64,000 nucleotides of DNA from Pirellulaceae bacterium. Its GTDB lineage: Bacteria > Planctomycetota > Planctomycetia > Pirellulales > Pirellulaceae. The notes beneath the pieces are model-generated. The model was not told the origin of the DNA. It did not search any database and saw only the letters and a list, made by a program, of their open reading frames with translations. Both the position numbers and the translations under genes were made by a program. The DNA lies in the NCBI GenBank assembly GCA_023382975.1, contig JAHDXO010000022.1, forward strand, positions 1-64,000, in the 5' to 3' direction. Shown here piece by piece: positions 35,713 to 45,052 of this stretch. Each line of letters begins with the position of its first letter. The stretch's first letter is position 1.

Positions 35713-38343
35713 ATGTTGCGAATTCTCCTCGTTGCCCTGTCGTGCTGCGTCGCTGCCTGCCCTTCGCCTGGGACTGCGGCCGAAACGGCTTCTGTATGGA
35801 CGTACTTGGGCACCCGGGCCGGGCGTCTGGCAGCCCAATTGCCGCCCCTGCCCGAGTCGGTGGAGGCATGGGAGAAGCATCGAGCGGAATCGAGCGAACG
35901 CTTGGGCCGCGAACTCGGCCTACCCCAACGCCAGCCGATGCAAGCCGTCGTACTCGACCAGCGCGTGGACGGCGATCTGGTGTTCGAAGAGATTGCGTTC
36001 CATTGGGCAGAGCAAGTGTATGCTTCCGGCACCGTGATTCGCGGCCGGCAACAATCCGGTCCCCTGCCGGCCATCGTGCTGACACCCGACTGGCTCGGAC
36101 ATCGCACGTTCCGGGCGTACCGGTCGTTCGTCGAGGATGTGGCCCGCGACGGCGTGCTGGTCCTGTTCGTCGACGACCCGCGCACCGGACGTCGGCAAAG
36201 TTCCTACGCGGGCCTGTACGCAACGGCTTCGGCTGCCGGGATGCAGGTCGCGGGGATCCAGGTGTTCGATGCGTTGCGAGCCCTGGATTACCTGCGGACT
36301 CGCGCCGACGTGGACGCCGGCAAAATCGGCATCGCCGGTTTGGGCGAAGGCGCTTTGCGCGCCTATCTTTGCGCCGCGCTGGAACCGCAGATTCAATTCG
36401 TCGTCGTGATCGCGGGCACGACGACCTATGAATCGCTGGTCCAGGCGGCCGCCGACAACCGAGCGACCGCTAGTCCGAGCGCCTTTGTAGGCGGCATGTT
36501 GACTTGGACCGACATGGACCGAGTGGCCGCCTGCGTGGCGCCACGGCCCGTCTTGATCGCCGGTGGCGCCGGACGATGGCCCACGGCCGGCAGCGAGTCG
36601 GTTTTGTACACGTTGCGGACTGTGTATGGGCTGTACGATGCAGATGATCGTCTGCGTGTGGTTCGAGGCAAAGTAGTCGACGAGATGACTCCTTACACGG
36701 CCGCCGTGACTCAGTGGCTCAAGGCCGAGGTTTTCCCTTCGCTACGCGAATCATCCGCCGCGCCGACCGAGTGCGGTGAACCGGCCGAATTGGATTTCCG
36801 AGTGCTGGGATACCTGCAGCGGCGCATGGAAAACCAGATGGCATCTCGGTTCGACGAACCGCTAACGCCGGCGGCTTGGACAGCCCACCGACAAGCGGTC
36901 GTGGACTGGCTGCGTCCGCTAGTCGCGGCGAACGCCGGCTCGGTGTTGGCCGACCAAGTTCTGGAGTCCGCCGAGGAAGGCAGCTTGGTCGTCGAGCGGC
37001 TGGCGCTGGGGGTGGACGATGCCTTCCGTTGTCCAGCGGTCGTCGTCCGCCCGGCCTCGGGCGACGTGAAATCGCCGGGCATCGTGCTATCGCACGACGA
37101 TCGGCAGAGTTACGCGGCGGCGCGGATCTCGGAAGCGGCCCGGCGTCTGGCGCGCGCGGGCTATTGGGTGATCGTGCCAGAGCATGCTTCGGTAGATCCG
37201 CAAAGCGAGCAACCGTTGGCCGATGCCGAGGCGCCCAGTTTCTACGGCGACGAGGCCGCTCGCTTCTACGGACCGGCCGATGCCGTGGGGCGCCCGCCGC
37301 TGGCATTGCGTGCGGCGGAAACCTTGGCGGCGTTTCGGCACTTGGTATCTCGCGCCGAGGTCGACGAATCGCAGATCGTCGTTGCCGGTGCGGGGTTGGG
37401 CGGAGTCGATGCCAGCCTTGCGGCGCTGCTCGACGAACGCATCGGCGGTGTCGCTGCAGTCGATGCGACGACCTGTCGGGACTGGTCCGTTCAGACAGCA
37501 CCGGGCGAACTGCATTTCTTTCATCTGATGCCCTACCTGCCGTCGCTGTTGACCGTGACCGACCTGGACTGCGCGTACGCGTCGCTGGCACCGCGGCCCG
37601 TGGTCCTCGTGCGATTGAACGATGGTTGGTCGCGGTCGGGATTCGAGCAAGCAGCGGCGCGATGCGCGGAAGTGTACGGGATGCTTCGGGCCGACGATGC
37701 GTTGCGCGTCCTTGCACCGCGAGACATGACCGAAGAGCGAGAAGCCGCCGAGCCCATGGGCGTCCGCAGGCAACTGTTTGCTGCGGCTCGAGTCCTGGCC
37801 CCAACGCCGCCAACGCCTGGATTGGTCGGGAATTTGGACCTGTTGAAGAATCGGTCGTCGGTGGACAGCGCATCGGGGCTGATCTGGCTGGTCGGGGAGA
37901 TATCCGGATACGAACAGGAGTTCGCGGGCAAGGGATATCGAGTAGAAACCTGGAGTTTTTTCAATGATAACCGCGACTCGCAGCAGGGCCGTTCGATCAC
38001 GCCCTTGATCTTTCGCAAGCTGGATGCGGGCTTCGAATTGACGGGAATCGGCACAGCGCGTAGCAATTCGGGCAACGGACTGCAGAACTTCGATTTCGAA
38101 CCGGTCGCTGGTTCCGACACGGTCGGCGATGGTTACTTCTTCGGCTGGTACGATGGCGATGCCGCCGGCGCACCCAACGCCGGCGTCGTCGAGTTTGACA
38201 ACGCACCCGACGCGAGGATGACGATTCTGACCGGCGACGGCCAGATGGGCGGGCAACGCGTTCAATTGGGACGAACCTACCGCATTCAATCGGAATTCCG
38301 CCGCCAGTACAGCATCATGGCCGTCTCGAAGAAAACTCCGTGA
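35713..38343 (+). CDS. Exported protein with two alpha/beta-hydrolase domains lacking nucleophile serine
   Basis: An 876-residue protein with a lipoprotein-like signal (MLRILLVALSCCVAACPSP). Two dienelactone-hydrolase-like domains follow (about 60-350 and 380-690). In both the nucleophile elbow has glycine where serine or cysteine should be: G209-L-G211-E-G213 in the first, G559-A-G561-L-G563 in the second. Neighbouring strands (IVLTPDWLGHRTFRAYRSF; GIVLSHDDRQ) are intact. From about 700 a separate beta-rich C-terminal domain (LVGNLDLLKN...QLGRTYRIQSEFRRQYSIMAV) is present. This implies a catalytically dead binding protein rather than an esterase. The start is at 35713; a longer frame extending further upstream is a shadow of the aldo/keto reductase gene. 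Confidence 0.8.
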   Translation: MLRILLVALSCCVAACPSPGTAAETASVWTYLGTRAGRLAAQLPPLPESVEAWEKHRAESSERLGRELGLPQRQPMQAVVLDQRVDGDLVFEEIAFHWAEQVYASGTVIRGRQQSGPLPAIVLTPDWLGHRTFRAYRSFVEDVARDGVLVLFVDDPRTGRRQSSYAGLYATASAAGMQVAGIQVFDALRALDYLRTRADVDAGKIGIAGLGEGALRAYLCAALEPQIQFVVVIAGTTTYESLVQAAADNRATASPSAFVGGMLTWTDMDRVAACVAPRPVLIAGGAGRWPTAGSESVLYTLRTVYGLYDADDRLRVVRGKVVDEMTPYTAAVTQWLKAEVFPSLRESSAAPTECGEPAELDFRVLGYLQRRMENQMASRFDEPLTPAAWTAHRQAVVDWLRPLVAANAGSVLADQVLESAEEGSLVVERLALGVDDAFRCPAVVVRPASGDVKSPGIVLSHDDRQSYAAARISEAARRLARAGYWVIVPEHASVDPQSEQPLADAEAPSFYGDEAARFYGPADAVGRPPLALRAAETLAAFRHLVSRAEVDESQIVVAGAGLGGVDASLAALLDERIGGVAAVDATTCRDWSVQTAPGELHFFHLMPYLPSLLTVTDLDCAYASLAPRPVVLVRLNDGWSRSGFEQAAARCAEVYGMLRADDALRVLAPRDMTEEREAAEPMGVRRQLFAAARVLAPTPPTPGLVGNLDLLKNRSSVDSASGLIWLVGEISGYEQEFAGKGYRVETWSFFNDNRDSQQGRSITPLIFRKLDAGFELTGIGTARSNSGNGLQNFDFEPVAGSDTVGDGYFFGWYDGDAAGAPNAGVVEFDNAPDARMTILTGDGQMGGQRVQLGRTYRIQSEFRRQYSIMAVSKKTP

Positions 38344-38366
38344 CATCCGATGGCCGCTTCGCTCGG

Positions 38367-39584
38367 TCATAATCGGTCTGGATGCTGTTGCTCGAAAGCC
38401 TCCAACGTTCCTTTCTGGGAGTCGTTCAGTGCCTGGGCCTTCAGATACCGATAGCTCCTGCGAACGACGAGAGGATTGTTGCTTTCAAGCTGCAACATCG
38501 CTCCGCTGAATGCTTGCTCGGAGGGCGAATTCTTCCGCTCCAGAAGGCTCAAAACCAAGTGGACTTCGTAGTAGCTGTCCGCTCGCGCGAGCCAGCCACT
38601 GATCCGGTCGAGACAACCCGCCGGCATGTCTTGAGTGCTTTCCTTCAAAGCCTCCAGAAACTGGAGTCGTTTCCCTGACTTCGCCACCAGGGATTCGTCT
38701 TCGCAACAGCGAAAGAAGCAATCGATCCCCGTTTCCTTCGAGGCCGTCGCCAAATAGCGCAGTGCCGGATCCGTCAATTTCTCGTCACCATTCCGCATGA
38801 CCTGGAGAACGGCTGTTCGAGTTTCGGTATCAAACATGCCTCGCAGCCGCAATTGATCCGCGGCGAAGATGACATACTTGTTTTCTCCGCTGTTCAAGTA
38901 GCGGAGCAAGTCCTGTTTGTCGCTTGCACGAATGGTCATGTCGCGGATTACATCCACGACTTCGCCATGACTCCAATGCCAGAGCGTGTAGCACGTGTAG
39001 GCTGCTCCCGTGACGACCATATTCCGCTTGGACAACGCGGTTGCGCCGGAGATCCCGTCGACGCCGTCACCCGGCGTCGTCGAGCTACCGGGTATGGTGA
39101 TCTGGTCCCAACCGACCGACTTCAGTTGCGAGTACGGGTCGGAGAGGATTTGGTGCAACTTCGCGTGGTCGGCGGCTGAAAAAGGCTTGTGCCCTGATTT
39201 GGTCAAGTTGTCGCCAGAAGGGAGTTCGTACCGTTCGTAATTGCCCAGAAGATCGAAGTAGATGCGAACCGTCACGATTTCACATTTCTTGTCCGCACAG
39301 ATGACCGACTTGACATCCATGGAATACCCACGCGGATCGCCCTTCGAATCGAGAGCCTGGACCACATCGCTCGACGTCGCCCCCGTATCGCCTGGGCCAT
39401 CCAAATTGACGCGGCGTGAAATGTTCTTCGCGGTGCGGGAGTCGTCGGCATTGGTCGCGAGCGAAGCCGCTACGTGTGCAGTGCCGAGAAAGAGCACAAG
39501 ACTGATTTGAGCGGTCCGACGCCACGTGGCCAGAGGCCGGGCGACGTCGCGACGATCAATCCAATGTCGTTCTACCTTTGCCAT
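38367..39584 (-). CDS. Exported FMN-binding (flavinylation-motif) protein
   Basis: A 405-residue protein with an N-terminal membrane segment (about 24-42). Residues 60-200 resemble an FMN-binding domain, with DGISGAT at 176-182, the motif at which ApbE attaches FMN through T182. The histidine/tyrosine-rich stretch TGAAYTCYTLWHWSHGEV follows. The rest (about 215-405) is helical, with HEAT-like repeats (DKQDLLRYLNSGENKYVIFAAD; DPALRYLATASKETGID). Such periplasmic flavoproteins carry electrons across the membrane, which fits the nearby multiheme cytochrome, although the genes converge. The start at 39584 has a gagg site. No ApbE gene is in the window. Confidence 0.75.
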   Translation of the reverse strand: MAKVERHWIDRRDVARPLATWRRTAQISLVLFLGTAHVAASLATNADDSRTAKNISRRVNLDGPGDTGATSSDVVQALDSKGDPRGYSMDVKSVICADKKCEIVTVRIYFDLLGNYERYELPSGDNLTKSGHKPFSAADHAKLHQILSDPYSQLKSVGWDQITIPGSSTTPGDGVDGISGATALSKRNMVVTGAAYTCYTLWHWSHGEVVDVIRDMTIRASDKQDLLRYLNSGENKYVIFAADQLRLRGMFDTETRTAVLQVMRNGDEKLTDPALRYLATASKETGIDCFFRCCEDESLVAKSGKRLQFLEALKESTQDMPAGCLDRISGWLARADSYYEVHLVLSLLERKNSPSEQAFSGAMLQLESNNPLVVRRSYRYLKAQALNDSQKGTLEAFEQQHPDRL

Positions 39585-39648
39585 GCGTTCCTCAACTCGA
39601 TATTCCCCCTGGACAGCGATCGCCCCTGCAGCGAGCGACAACGACCTC

Positions 39649-39779
39649 TAAGGCAGCCCGCGGGAAAAAATCTACCGGATTTGCAGGTTGCGGTAGGGCG
39701 CGAGCCCTCCGGTCTTTCGGCACCGGACGGCTCGCGCCGTTCCGCTACAGCGGTAACTTGTTTCCTGCGGGCTGCCTTA
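39649..39779. repeat. MITE-like element with 19-bp terminal inverted repeats
   Basis: Terminal arms taaggcagcccgcgggaaa (39649-39667) and tttcctgcgggctgcctta (39761-39779) match with one difference. Inner arms (gcgcgagccctccgg / ccggacggctcgcgcc) also pair, so the whole element folds on itself. It has no coding capacity. Confidence 0.75.
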
Positions 39780-39856
39780 TGTTAGCCGTGGACAGCATGC
39801 ACTTCCAGTTGGCTCAACATTGGCTAGGTCGGATTGTTCACGAAGTGCTCCGCGGG

Positions 39857-39914
39857 GCCGTAGTACAGGCTGCCAGCCTGTATTTGGGGAGCACAGGCAA
39901 ACTGCCAGTGCTAC
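39857..39914. repeat. Imperfect palindrome (gtagtacaggctgccagcctgt)
   Basis: The left arm starts gtagtacaggctgccagcct and the right arm ends aaactgccagtgctac; about 16 of 22 positions pair. It resembles short palindromes frequent between planctomycete genes. Confidence 0.5.
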
Positions 39915-40127
39915 AACGCGCCCCCGTGGATAATCCGGGGTAGTCTTCGGGGCCCCGACATCGGCCCGGTCCGGGCGCTGGAATTCGCGGATGAAGGCGC
40001 CTCTGGCGTAGGACATCGAGAAATCACGGTCCGCTGCGGACTGAGCGGCAAGCCGCAAGCCGCCGGTCGTCCTGCAAGTTCGGCACCGGTGGATGGTGCC
40101 ATTCGGCTTCCTTGTTTCTGAACGACG

Positions 40128-40979
40128 TTAGCTCGTCTTTCGGTAGACCAAGGAGTCACCGAAACGGACGGACGCGAACTGTTCGCTCACACCGTACAGG
40201 CTTTCTGCGGAACCGAGCAGCAGCCAACCGCCGTCCGCGAGCATGGCGTGGAACCGGCCGCAGATGGCCCGCCGCGTGGCTTCGTCGAAATAGATCAACA
40301 CATTGCGGCACAGGATCGCGTCGAAGACTCCCAGGCTGTTGAAAGGTTGGATCAAGTTGACTCGCCGGAATTCCACGAGTTTACGAAGCATCGGGCGCAC
40401 CACCCAGCGGTCGCCACAGGGTTCGAAATACTTGTGGAGTTGTCCGGCCGTCAACCCTCGCTCGACTTGTCGGCGCTGGTACGCTCCGGTCTTGGCGGCG
40501 GCCAGTGCTTCGGTCGAAACATCCGTCGCCAGAATCGAGAAATCCACCGGGACGGAGCCGTCGGCTCCTGACGCCGCAGCCAACTCGTGGATCAGAATCG
40601 CCAGACTGTACGGCTCCTGACCTGTCGCCGCGCCCGCGCACCAGATTCGAATCGGTCGGCCCGTCGTGTTGCCTTGGTTGCGGCGATTTCGCACCAACTC
40701 GGGCAAGATCTGCTGTCGCAGAGCCTGGAATGGATGGTGGTCGCGGAAGAAGGCGGTTTCCCGCGTCGTGATGGCTTCGATGACGGCTTCCTGCAGCCGA
40801 GCCGCTTCGCTGCCCGCCAGCTTGGTTCGGAACTCGTCGAAGCTGCGGCAGCCGCAGCGGCGCGCGACAGGCTCCAGACGGTGGCGGATCAGGTACTCTT
40901 TGTCGTCGGTCAGTACGATCCCACACAGTCGGTGGATGGACCGGCGCAGGTCGTCGAATGCGGCTCGCGTCAATTCCAT
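40128..40979 (-). CDS. cheR: CheR chemoreceptor methyltransferase
   Basis: A 283-residue SAM-dependent glutamate methyltransferase acting on chemoreceptors. The N-terminal helical domain (residues 1-75) is followed by TTRETAFFRDHHPFQAL, the SAM-binding loop IRIWCAGAATGQEPYSLAIL, the acidic strand end FSILATDVSTEALAAA and FDAILCRNVLIYFD. All the key CheR motifs are in place. No C-terminal TPR extension is present. The ATG at 40979 lies 1 bp after the cheB stop, so cheB and cheR are translationally coupled. A longer upstream frame is a shadow of cheB. Confidence 0.95.
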   Translation of the reverse strand: MELTRAAFDDLRRSIHRLCGIVLTDDKEYLIRHRLEPVARRCGCRSFDEFRTKLAGSEAARLQEAVIEAITTRETAFFRDHHPFQALRQQILPELVRNRRNQGNTTGRPIRIWCAGAATGQEPYSLAILIHELAAASGADGSVPVDFSILATDVSTEALAAAKTGAYQRRQVERGLTAGQLHKYFEPCGDRWVVRPMLRKLVEFRRVNLIQPFNSLGVFDAILCRNVLIYFDEATRRAICGRFHAMLADGGWLLLGSAESLYGVSEQFASVRFGDSLVYRKTS

Positions 40980-40980
40980 G

Positions 40981-42102
40981 TCAGGATCTGCCCTTGCCGG
41001 CCACAAGTTGGCCCACTGCGTCGGCGATTCCCGCCAGCGGAACCACTTCGTCCACCACGCCCGCCTCGACCGCGCTGCCGGGCATGCCCCACACGACGCT
41101 CGACGCTTCGTCCTGGGCCACGACATATCCTCCGGCACGCTTCACCGTCCCCAACCCCGCCGTGCCATCGCGGCCCATCCCGGTCAATACAATCGCGATC
41201 AGATCGCTGCGCCAGGCGGCCGCCGCCGAACGAAACAGGATATCGGCCGACGGACGACAACCGTTTTCCGGAGGCTGCTCGTTGGTTCCAATGACCGCCT
41301 GGCCTCGCTCCCGACGCACCACCAGGTGCTTGCCGCCAGGCGCGATGTACGTCGTGGCGGATTGGATCGCCTGACCGTCCCGAGCTTCGACCACCGAACC
41401 CTGCGACAGCTTGGCGAGGCTCTCCGCCAACGACCGCGTGAAATCCGCTGGCATGTGCTGGACGACCAGGATCGGCAAGTCGGTGTGGTGGCGGAGTCCC
41501 GGCAACAGATGCTCCAACGCCTTGGGGCCGCCGGTCGACGCGGCGATGACCAAGGCGCGCACCGAACGTCGGGAGACCGCACGGAGCCATTGGAGACGGT
41601 GGCCGGGCGAAGCAGGGGGCGCCTGCGGGACGGCCAATGGCTCCTCGCCGGCAGACACCGTCCCCGGGGGGCGTCGGCTGAGCAGGAACAGTCGGATCTT
41701 GGCGAGTAGTTGCTGACGGAGTTGCTGCAGATTCCGGTCGTGGTCGGGGCCGCTGGGTTTGGCGATGAAGTCGAACGCGCCGTCCCGGAGTGCCTGGATC
41801 GTGATGTCCGCACCTCGCTTGGTGTGCGAACTGACCATGATCACGCCGACAGCCGAGTCCGCCGATCGGCCCGCGTTGAAACGTTGGATCGCGCGGAGCG
41901 TCTCCAAGCCATCCATCCCCGGCATTTCGACGTCCAGGGTGACGACATCCGGCGGCGTGGCCTGGACGAACTCCAACGCCTTCTGGCCGTTGAACACGGA
42001 ACCGACCACCGCGACATCGCCTTCGTCCGCCAAAGACGCTTCGAGGGCGTTGCGGAAGATCCGCGAATCATCGACGATCAACACTCGAGCGGTCGCTGGC
42101 AT
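40981..42102 (-). CDS. cheB: CheB chemotaxis methylesterase/glutamine deamidase
   Basis: A 373-residue protein with a receiver domain (residues 1-125, phospho-acceptor D57 in LDVEMPGMDG, K115 in AKPS) and a C-terminal methylesterase domain with the catalytic triad S189 (AASTGGP), H216 (QHMPADFT) and D312 (TGMGRDGTAG). It removes methyl groups from chemoreceptors in opposition to CheR. The linker (140-178) is proline-rich. A 697-bp gap separates it from the mcp gene upstream, so cheBR may have its own promoter. Confidence 0.96.
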   Translation of the reverse strand: MPATARVLIVDDSRIFRNALEASLADEGDVAVVGSVFNGQKALEFVQATPPDVVTLDVEMPGMDGLETLRAIQRFNAGRSADSAVGVIMVSSHTKRGADITIQALRDGAFDFIAKPSGPDHDRNLQQLRQQLLAKIRLFLLSRRPPGTVSAGEEPLAVPQAPPASPGHRLQWLRAVSRRSVRALVIAASTGGPKALEHLLPGLRHHTDLPILVVQHMPADFTRSLAESLAKLSQGSVVEARDGQAIQSATTYIAPGGKHLVVRRERGQAVIGTNEQPPENGCRPSADILFRSAAAAWRSDLIAIVLTGMGRDGTAGLGTVKRAGGYVVAQDEASSVVWGMPGSAVEAGVVDEVVPLAGIADAVGQLVAGKGRS

Positions 42103-42799
42103 GGTCGAGTTTCATTTCCTGAACGCAGTTACCACTTTCCTGACGAGGCCGAGACGGACGATGAGCAACGCGATCAATGTGACCGCGTTGAGTCACCGAG
42201 TCAATCCGGGAGGCGCGTCCTCGCAAGGTCTGGCGAAGCAACGAAGTTCGTATTTCTTCCGACAGCACGATCAATCGTGAACTCCCGCGAAGCCGGTTTC
42301 CGCGCATTGGCTGCTCAGCATCGCTCCAGAGATCTCTGTCGAATTTGGCCGTAGCTGCCGTCGCCTGTCTGCCGACAGGCAGGCCTGACGGCGGAATTCC
42401 ACGCTCTGGCGAGCTTGAACATTGATGCACGTTCAGTCAACGTTTTTCAAAGCGACAGTTGCGAATAGCCACTGGTTTCCACCCTTGTTGTTTTGCACAA
42501 GTCAGATGCTGAGCTTCGGGCCGAAGGCCCAGCAATTTGCCTAGTCCAGGCCAACGGCCTGGGAATCGAGGCAGCGGTGTATCAGGAGGGCTGAAGGCCC
42601 GGCCGTTTACAGGATCGCGGCAACCCTCGCGCCGAAATTCGACAAATGGCCGGGCCGTTGGCCCTGAACGGTTCATCTACATCCGCCTACCCAGGCCGAT
42701 AGCCTGGGCTAAGCAAACGGGCGGGCCCTTGGCCCTGACCACGGGCATCATAACCCACGCTCTAGCGAGCGTAGCTACGACAGTTATTTTTCGGACGGC
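42103..42799. other. Intergenic region with short hairpins, no gene
   Basis: The stretch 42510-42745 is a chain of short palindromes (gggccgaaggcccagc, aggccaacggcctggg, gctgaaggcccggcc, aggccgatagcctggg, cccttggccctg), each a variant of GGCCnnnGGCC. They occur between the mcp and cheB genes. No coding sequence is supported in the region. Confidence 0.55.
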
Positions 42800-45052
42800 T
42801 CAGATCCGGAATGCTTCGACCAGTCGTTCCAGTTGCTGGGAGATCTCGGCCAACCTCTGGGCGGCCGAGTTCACCGACTGGGCACTGGCGGTGTTGTCGC
42901 GCATGGCGTGACTGACGCCGTGGATGTTGGCGGAGATGGCGCCGACGGCATGGGCGGCTTCGCTGGCGTTGCGGGACATGTCGTTGGCGGCGCTGGCTGC
43001 TTCACCCGCGTTGCGGGACATGTCGTTGGCGCCTTTGGCGACCTCGGCGATCGAACGGGCGATGTGCTGGACCCCCTGGCTCGCCTCGTCCAGGCTGGCG
43101 GTGCTGGTCTTGGCGGACAGGCTTTGCCGATCCATGGACTCGGAGATGCGGATGGACGAAGCGTTCAGCGTGTGGATGATCTGCTGGACCTCGCGGTTCA
43201 CGCTGACCGCGTCCCGCGTGCTGCTCTGGACGCCTTCGATCTTGCGTGCGATATCCTCCGCGGCCCGTGCGCTCTGGTTTGCCAACTCCTTGATCTCGTG
43301 GGCCACGACGGCAAAGCCCTTGCCGGCTTCGCCCGCCGAGGTGGCCTCGATCGTGGCGTTCAGCGCCAGCAGATTCGTTTGCATGGCGATCATCTTGATG
43401 GCTTCGGTCACCTTGCCGATGTCGGCCGCCGAACGCTCCAGTTCTTTCATGGCGTTGCCGGCCCCGTCGGCAATGCTTATGGCGCGGTCGGCCACCTGGG
43501 ATCCCTCGCGGGCATCGTGGGAGATCGCCTCGAATGCCTGAGCCGATTCCTGCAGCGCCGCGGCCACCGTGGTGACGTTGCGGGCCGTTGCTTCGGCGGC
43601 AGCGGAGATCGTGCCGACATTGACGCTGATCTGTTCGCTGGCCGACGAGATCGAAGCCACGTTCATGCTCATCTCTTCGGCGGCCGCCGCCATGGTCGTG
43701 ATGTTCGTGGCCATCTGTTCGGTGCTGCTGGCGACCTGTGCCGCCTGGGCCGTCATTTGTTCGCTCTGCGCCAACACCTGGTGCGAAACGGACGAGAGTT
43801 CCGAGGCCGAACCGCCGATGTTCCGCGAGACCGTGCGAATCTCGCCGACCACTCTGCCGAAGGCGGCGGCGATCCGATCCATCGCCCCGGCCAGCAATCC
43901 CAATTCGTCGCGCTGCACCAGGTTCATACGCCCGGTCAGATCGCCCTGGGCAATGGCCTCGGAGAGCGATACGCCGCGGCTGATCGGCTCGACGATCGAA
44001 CGAGTCAAGAGAAAGGCCAGCACGGTGCTGACGGCGATGCCCGCCAGGGGCGCCAGGAGCATCAACCACTGAGACCAACGCGTTGTCGTCTGAACGCCGG
44101 TCAGCGTATCGAGCATCCGGTCGCGCAGCTCCTCTTGCAGCAAGACGAGCGAGTCCATGCACGTGTCGACTTGGTCGTTTGCGGACTCGGCCAAGCGGCT
44201 GGACCGGTCGTTAGAATTCGTCCGCAACAGTTTCTGCATCTTGACCAAGTGGATAGGAACCGCGCGCCAGGCGGCGTTCAGAGCCTCAAGCCGCTGCTGA
44301 TCTTGGTCGTCCACATTCGCCGCCAACTCCACCAACCTGGCTTCCATCTCCTTCTTGAGCATGGCGATCTGTTCATCCAGACGATCCATCACTTCGTCCG
44401 TCGTATCGAAGACATGCTGATTCGTCTGGCGGTGCAGGTCGAGCGCGATCACCTGCAAGCGGGCGACCGCCGGGCGGAGCGTCGCTGCGTTAGCGCGGCG
44501 GCCGTCGTCGGCCCCGGACGTCTCGGCCAGGACTCGGTCGAGCTGTCGCAGCCAGGCGCCGGCCGCTTCGTCGATCTCGCGGATCCTGCCGCCCAGGTCT
44601 CCGATCGCCAACTGATGCGCCTTGAAGTTCGTGTTCTCCAGACTCAGGCTGAGACATGGCTCCAGGGTTTCCCGGTAACTCTCCCACGCCTGGTGAAAGC
44701 CATCGAGGAGTTTTCGTTCGTCGGGATACTTCCGTCGATCGAGCAACGTGGACAATTCGACATAGGCGACTTCCATCCGCTTCGCGGTGTCGCGAGCCCG
44801 CCTGGCATACTCCTGCGACTGGGCATCGTCATACGTAATGACCGCGCGAAACTGCATCCTTCGCGTTAACGCTACGCCATCCCGCAAATCAGAGGCCAGC
44901 ATCGTCATCCTGGCGGTCACTTCGACCATTTCCTGCAGTTCCCGGCTCACTTCGCCGAGCCCTCGATGACCGACCACCGCGACGGCCATCACGCAGCCGA
45001 CGAGAATACCGACAATCAGGCCCAATTTCGTGCGTAGTCGTAAGTGGTTCAT
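42800..45052 (-). CDS. Methyl-accepting chemotaxis protein
   Basis: A 750-residue receptor. TM1 is residues 9-27 (LGLIVGILVGCVMAVAVVG). A helical periplasmic sensor of about 300 residues follows, with heptad-like charges and no recognised ligand family. TM2 is about 325-350 (WLMLLAPLAGIAVSTVLAFLL). A HAMP domain (RSIVEPISRGVSLSEAIAQGDLTGRM) and a long cytoplasmic coiled coil follow. The signalling tip IAMQTNLLALNATIEATSAGEAGKGFAVVAHEI lies near residue 560. Near the end an NDMSRNAGEAASAANDMSRN repeat marks a duplicated heptad block. The ATG overlaps the stop of cheW by 4 bp (ATGA). Confidence 0.93.
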   Translation of the reverse strand: MNHLRLRTKLGLIVGILVGCVMAVAVVGHRGLGEVSRELQEMVEVTARMTMLASDLRDGVALTRRMQFRAVITYDDAQSQEYARRARDTAKRMEVAYVELSTLLDRRKYPDERKLLDGFHQAWESYRETLEPCLSLSLENTNFKAHQLAIGDLGGRIREIDEAAGAWLRQLDRVLAETSGADDGRRANAATLRPAVARLQVIALDLHRQTNQHVFDTTDEVMDRLDEQIAMLKKEMEARLVELAANVDDQDQQRLEALNAAWRAVPIHLVKMQKLLRTNSNDRSSRLAESANDQVDTCMDSLVLLQEELRDRMLDTLTGVQTTTRWSQWLMLLAPLAGIAVSTVLAFLLTRSIVEPISRGVSLSEAIAQGDLTGRMNLVQRDELGLLAGAMDRIAAAFGRVVGEIRTVSRNIGGSASELSSVSHQVLAQSEQMTAQAAQVASSTEQMATNITTMAAAAEEMSMNVASISSASEQISVNVGTISAAAEATARNVTTVAAALQESAQAFEAISHDAREGSQVADRAISIADGAGNAMKELERSAADIGKVTEAIKMIAMQTNLLALNATIEATSAGEAGKGFAVVAHEIKELANQSARAAEDIARKIEGVQSSTRDAVSVNREVQQIIHTLNASSIRISESMDRQSLSAKTSTASLDEASQGVQHIARSIAEVAKGANDMSRNAGEAASAANDMSRNASEAAHAVGAISANIHGVSHAMRDNTASAQSVNSAAQRLAEISQQLERLVEAFRI

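Larger units (their letters stand above)
39585..40127. other. Intergenic region made of repeats
   Basis: It contains the 131-bp palindromic element (39649-39779), a second palindrome at 39857-39914 and a third weaker set of stems at 40025-40100. No coding sequence is supported. Confidence 0.5.

Noticed and set aside
42833..44869. Long plus-strand open frame opposite the mcp gene
   Set aside because: It is the mirror of a GC-rich, codon-biased gene: no ribosome binding site, no domains and Arg/Gly/His-rich composition. The same holds for other long antisense frames, for example 11752-12726 and 28827-30308.
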